Shown one piece after another: positions 13,986 through 16,891 of a DNA stretch of 16,891 nucleotides; positions within the stretch are counted from its first letter, which is position 1; each line of letters starts with the position of its first letter. Under the pieces are notes generated by a model. It saw nothing but the letters and a program-made list of their open reading frames with translations, was not told where the DNA came from and ran no database searches. The stretch lies in NCBI GenBank assembly GCA_002383105.1, contig DFXC01000149.1:679-17569 (forward strand), read 5' to 3'. The position numbers and the translations under genes were made by a program. Origin of the DNA: Hyphomicrobiaceae bacterium UBA4118. GTDB lineage: Bacteria; Pseudomonadota; Alphaproteobacteria; Rhizobiales; Methyloligellaceae.

Positions 13986-14711
13986 TCACACGATGCTTTG
14001 CAGGAAGTCCCCGACAAGATAGGCGACGAGGGCGGCGATCATGCCGATGACGAAGGTCTCGAGCCCGGCGCGCCACCACGGCGTGGGCGACCAATGGCTG
14101 CGCAGCGATCCGATGGCGAAGAAGGTGGCGCCGGTCATCACGGTCGCGACGGCAAGCGGGTCATTGAGTCGGAAGAGATAGGCGAGCAGCGGGACGCTCC
14201 CGCACAGCACGAAGGCGAGAAAGGTGAAGAGCGCCGACCGGCTCGGTGAGCGGGTCACCGGCGGCATGCCATGCTCCTCGGTCATCATGGTGTCGATCCA
14301 GCGCTCGTGCTGCTCGGTGATGACGTCGACGGCACTGTCGAGCGCTTTGCCTTCGAAGCCCTTGGACTGGAAAATCTGACGGACCTCCTCGCGCTCGCCC
14401 TCGGGCGCAAGCTCCACATGGCGTTCCTCCATGCGGCGCACATGCTCGTATTCGTCGATTTCGGTCTTGGTGCTGGAGTAGTTGGCGGCGGCCATGGAGA
14501 GGCCGTCGGCGAGCAGGTTGCAGGCGCCGAGGATGAGAACCACGCGCGTTTCGAGGCCTGCTCCGACGACGCCCGCCATGATGGCGAAGGTCGTCACGGT
14601 GCCGTCGATGCCGCCATAGACCCAGTCGCGGAGATAGCTCGCCCTTGGCCCCCTCTTCAGGCGCCTGGCGATCTCGCGCGGGTGATGGCCGTGCTCGAGG
14701 TGACGATCCAA
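13986..14711 (-). CDS. VIT1/CCC1 family divalent metal transporter
   Basis: This 241-residue inner-membrane protein is expected to move Fe(II) or Mn(II) out of the cytosol. Five hydrophobic segments fit the family: about 36-50 ([17 protein letters not shown]), 56-76 (with the [13 protein letters not shown] signature), 159-180, 184-202 and 215-236. Residues 82-150 form the cytosolic metal-binding helices, rich in Glu, Asp and His ([34 protein letters not shown]). The N-terminus is His-rich (HLEHGHH). The start is TTG at 14711, preceded by GGAAGGAAG. It is divergent from the DAHP synthase gene and followed by a GCS2-family ligase. Metal identity cannot be told from sequence. Confidence 0.92.
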   Translation of the reverse strand: MDRHLEHGHHPREIARRLKRGPRASYLRDWVYGGIDGTVTTFAIMAGVVGAGLETRVVLILGACNLLADGLSMAAANYSSTKTEIDEYEHVRRMEERHVELAPEGEREEVRQIFQSKGFEGKALDSAVDVITEQHERWIDTMMTEEHGMPPVTRSPSRSALFTFLAFVLCGSVPLLAYLFRLNDPLAVATVMTGATFFAIGSLRSHWSPTPWWRAGLETFVIGMIAALVAYLVGDFLQSIV

Positions 14712-14839
14712 GGTCCGCTTCCTTCCCGTGCGTTAAGGGATATGTGGCATGCTCAAGCGGGTCAGGCAATTGCGCGGCCTGCCTAGTCAGGGTTCCGCCA
14801 ATCGCCTATATAGCGTTCACTTTTCAAGGAGAGCCCTCG

Positions 14840-16234
14840 ATGGCACCGCGATGGAGCCCAGATAGCTGGCGCGCCAAAGAGATCGAGCAGGTCCCGGTCT
14901 ATCCCGATCAGGGTGGGCTCGACCAGGTCGAGAAGCAGCTTGCGACCTTCCCGCCGCTCGTCTTTGCGGGTGAGGCGCGCGAGCTGAAGGCGAAGCTCGC
15001 CCGCGTCGCCAAGGGCGAGGCCTTTCTGCTGCAAGGCGGCGACTGCGCCGAGAGCTTCTTGGAGCACCGCGCCGATCAGATCCGCGACTTCTTCCGCGTG
15101 TTCCTGCAAATGGCCGTGGTGCTCACTTATGCCGGCGGCTCGCCGGTGGTGAAGCTCGGCCGCATCGCCGGCCAGTTCGCCAAGCCGCGCTCGAGCGCGA
15201 CCGAGACGAAAGACGGCAAGACGCTGCCGAGCTATCGCGGCGACATCGTCAACGGCATCGAGTTCACGGAAGCGGCCCGCCTGGCCGATCCCAATCGCAT
15301 GCTGATGGTCTACCGGCAGTCCGCCGCCACGCTCAATCTGATCCGGGCGTTCGCCCAAGGCGGCTATGCCAATCTCGAGCACGTGCACCGGTGGAATCTC
15401 GGCTTCGTCAAGGACAGTCCCGCCGGGCATCGCTATCAGGAGCTCGCCGAGCGCATCGCCGAGACCTTGCGCTTCATGCGCGCCTGCGGGCTCAACGCCG
15501 ACAATACCCCGCAGCTCCGCACCACGAGCTTCTATACGAGCCACGAGGCCTTGCTGCTCGGTTACGAGCAGGCCTTCACCCGCGTCGATTCCACCTCGGG
15601 CGACTGGTACGCGACCTCGGGGCATTTCCTGTGGGCCGGCGACCGCACCCGCGATCTCGACCACGCCCATATCGAATATCTGCGCGGCATCAAGAACCCG
15701 GTCGGGGTCAAGATCGGTCCGAGCCTTGGTGCTGACGAGCTGCTCAAGCTGATCGACGTGCTCAGCCCGCAAAACGAGCCGGGGCGTCTCACCCTCATCT
15801 GCCGGTTCGGCGCCGACAAGGTGGCCAAGCATCTGCCCGCGCTCATCCGCACCGTCACGCGGGAGGGCAAGGCGGTGGTGTGGGCGTGCGATCCCATGCA
15901 CGGCAACACCATCAAGGCGGGAAACACCGGCTACAAGACGCGGCCCTTCGACCTCATCCTCTCCGAGGTCGAGAGCTTCTTCGACATCCACCGCAGCGAA
16001 GGCACGCATGCGGGCGGCATCCATGTCGAGATGACCGGGCAGAACGTGACCGAATGCGTCGGCGGCGCCAAGGCCGTCACCGAGACCGACCTGTCGGACC
16101 GCTACCACACCCATTGTGACCCGAGGCTCAACGCCGACCAGTCGCTCGAGCTTGCCTTCATCGTCGCCGAGAGGCTGAAGCGCGAACGCGAGGGGCGCCC
16201 TGAGCCCGAGTTCTCGATTGCCGCCGGAGAGTAG
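14840..16234 (+). CDS. 3-deoxy-7-phosphoheptulonate (DAHP) synthase, class II
   Basis: This 464-residue cytoplasmic enzyme condenses phosphoenolpyruvate and erythrose 4-phosphate, the first step of the shikimate pathway to aromatic amino acids. It is the class II type of plants, Mycobacterium and many alphaproteobacteria. Metal ligands are all visible: Cys69 in [10 protein letters not shown], His354 in CDPMHGNT, Glu397 in [12 protein letters not shown] and Asp427 in HTHCDPRLN, each at the spacing of the M. tuberculosis enzyme. [11 protein letters not shown] (108-118) binds phosphate. AAGGAG at 14826-14831 fixes the start; a longer in-frame reading from 14645 overlaps the transporter gene and is rejected. 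A TATATAG at 14807 is a possible -10 element without a clear -35. Confidence 0.97.
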   Translation: MAPRWSPDSWRAKEIEQVPVYPDQGGLDQVEKQLATFPPLVFAGEARELKAKLARVAKGEAFLLQGGDCAESFLEHRADQIRDFFRVFLQMAVVLTYAGGSPVVKLGRIAGQFAKPRSSATETKDGKTLPSYRGDIVNGIEFTEAARLADPNRMLMVYRQSAATLNLIRAFAQGGYANLEHVHRWNLGFVKDSPAGHRYQELAERIAETLRFMRACGLNADNTPQLRTTSFYTSHEALLLGYEQAFTRVDSTSGDWYATSGHFLWAGDRTRDLDHAHIEYLRGIKNPVGVKIGPSLGADELLKLIDVLSPQNEPGRLTLICRFGADKVAKHLPALIRTVTREGKAVVWACDPMHGNTIKAGNTGYKTRPFDLILSEVESFFDIHRSEGTHAGGIHVEMTGQNVTECVGGAKAVTETDLSDRYHTHCDPRLNADQSLELAFIVAERLKREREGRPEPEFSIAAGE

Positions 16235-16235
16235 G

Positions 16236-16251
16236 CGGGGGAAGCCCCCCG
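16236..16251 (+). terminator. GC hairpin after DAHP synthase
   Basis: CGGGGG (16236-16241) and CCCCCG (16246-16251) pair across a 4-nt loop, beginning 2 nt after the stop codon. No T-run follows, and nadE starts 42 nt later, so partial termination or mRNA end protection is as likely as full termination. Confidence 0.35.
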
Positions 16252-16292
16252 TCCGCGCTTGCCAGGCCGACATCTGCCCCTAAGTTCTGCTC

Positions 16293-16891
16293 ATGGCCGG
16301 ACCGATCAAGGACTCATTTAAGCTCGCGCTGGCGCAGCTCAACGCGGTGGTGGGCGACCTCGAGGGCAATCTGCGCAAAGCTCGCGAGGCGCGCGCGCGC
16401 GCCGCGGAAGCGGGCGCCAATCTCATCGCCTTCAGCGAGCTTTATCTCACCGGCTACCCCATCGAGGACCTGGTGCTGAAGCCCGCATTGCAGAAGGCCG
16501 CCCGCGAAGCCGCTGAGGAGCTTGCCCGCGACACCGCCGACGGCGGCCCCGCCATCCTCGTCGGGCTGCCCTGGGGCGACGGCCCCTTCGTCTACAACGC
16601 CGTGGCGCTGCTCGATGCCGGCCGCATCGAGACGGTCCGCTACAAGAACAATCTCCCGAATTACGGGGTGTTCGACGAGAAGCGCGTCTTTGCGCCGGGT
16701 CCCACCCCTGAGCCGATCGATTTCAGGGGGATCAAGATCGGCGTGCCGGTCTGCGAGGACATCTGGAGCGAGGAGGTGTGCGAGGCCCTGGCGCAAGCGG
16801 GTGCGCAGCTTCTCATCGTCCCCAACGGCTCGCCCTATTGGATCGACAAGCAGGACATGCGTTACGGCGTGGCCGAGACGCGCGTGGCCGA
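16293..16891 (+). CDS. nadE: Glutamine-dependent NAD(+) synthetase, N-terminal part (cut by window end)
   Basis: The 199 codons present encode the glutaminase (nitrilase-fold) domain of the two-domain NAD synthetase, which feeds ammonia to the amidation of nicotinic acid adenine dinucleotide. The catalytic triad of the domain is complete: Glu49 in AFSELYLTGYP, Lys118 in VRYKNNLPNYGVFDEK, and Cys154 in VPVCEDIW. The ATP-binding synthetase domain must lie beyond the window end. The ATG at 16293 fits the family N-terminus (FKLALAQLNAVVGD), though no strong ribosome site precedes it. It runs in the same direction as the DAHP synthase gene, 58 nt after it. Confidence 0.95.
   Translation, partial: MAGPIKDSFKLALAQLNAVVGDLEGNLRKAREARARAAEAGANLIAFSELYLTGYPIEDLVLKPALQKAAREAAEELARDTADGGPAILVGLPWGDGPFVYNAVALLDAGRIETVRYKNNLPNYGVFDEKRVFAPGPTPEPIDFRGIKIGVPVCEDIWSEEVCEALAQAGAQLLIVPNGSPYWIDKQDMRYGVAETRVA

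Noticed and set aside
14783..16273. A 496-codon minus-strand frame opposite DAHP synthase
   Set aside because: The longest shadow frame, but DAHP synthase on the other strand carries all its metal ligands at the right spacing; the antisense product has no recognisable domain.
1..16891. Mobile elements, CRISPR arrays, phage genes, toxin-antitoxin or defence modules
   Set aside because: I found no transposase or integrase motifs, no regularly spaced direct repeats and no defence-type gene set. The caspase-fold protein is exported and lacks its catalytic Cys, so it does not by itself indicate a defence system.

Overview
The window looks like an ordinary chromosomal stretch of a GC-rich alphaproteobacterium, most likely a member of the Hyphomicrobiales (Rhizobiales). 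Supporting signs are the strong G/C preference at third codon positions, short intergenic palindromes of the GAGCAT...CCGGAAAA...TTCCCAC...CCGG type that are dispersed in genomes of this order, a type III (alanine-racemase-fold) ornithine/lysine decarboxylase, a class II DAHP synthase, and a gph / rpiA / gor neighbourhood. The genus cannot be settled from the sequence alone.

Layout. 1-3500: an Lrp/AsnC regulator (+) faces a beta-hydroxyacid dehydrogenase (-). Further minus-strand genes follow: a 2OG-Fe(II) oxygenase, a 65-residue unknown and an orphan DUF1045 protein with degraded 2H motifs. 3500-4950: a Ure2p-like glutathione transferase and a 102-residue unknown (+). 4957-6876: a large exported protein with Cys-rich modules, a peptidoglycan-binding domain and a caspase-fold domain whose catalytic Cys is replaced by Glu. 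6905-8259: a structured leader, probably of the speF type, and a PLP decarboxylase for polyamine synthesis. 8334-8527: tRNA-Val(CAC) on the minus strand with two tandem palindromic repeats at its 5' side. 8667-9766: a small secreted protein and phosphoglycolate phosphatase (both -). 9918-12771: a tightly packed plus-strand run of rpiA, gor and an SDR oxidoreductase. 12737-14711: a minus-strand pair, a VIT1/CCC1-type metal transporter followed by a GCS2-family carboxylate-amine ligase. 14840-16891: class II DAHP synthase and the first 199 codons of glutamine-dependent NAD synthetase, cut by the window edge.

How the genes fit together. Most are housekeeping: pentose phosphate and glycolate salvage (rpiA, gph), glutathione redox (gor, GST, and perhaps the GCS2 ligase), entry to the shikimate pathway (DAHP synthase), NAD synthesis (nadE) and polyamines (decarboxylase). 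I see no phage, transposon, CRISPR array, toxin-antitoxin pair or defence island. The best candidates for follow-up are the exported pseudo-caspase, the leader upstream of the decarboxylase, and the DUF1045 protein lacking its expected catalytic residues. No clearly new multi-gene system is visible.
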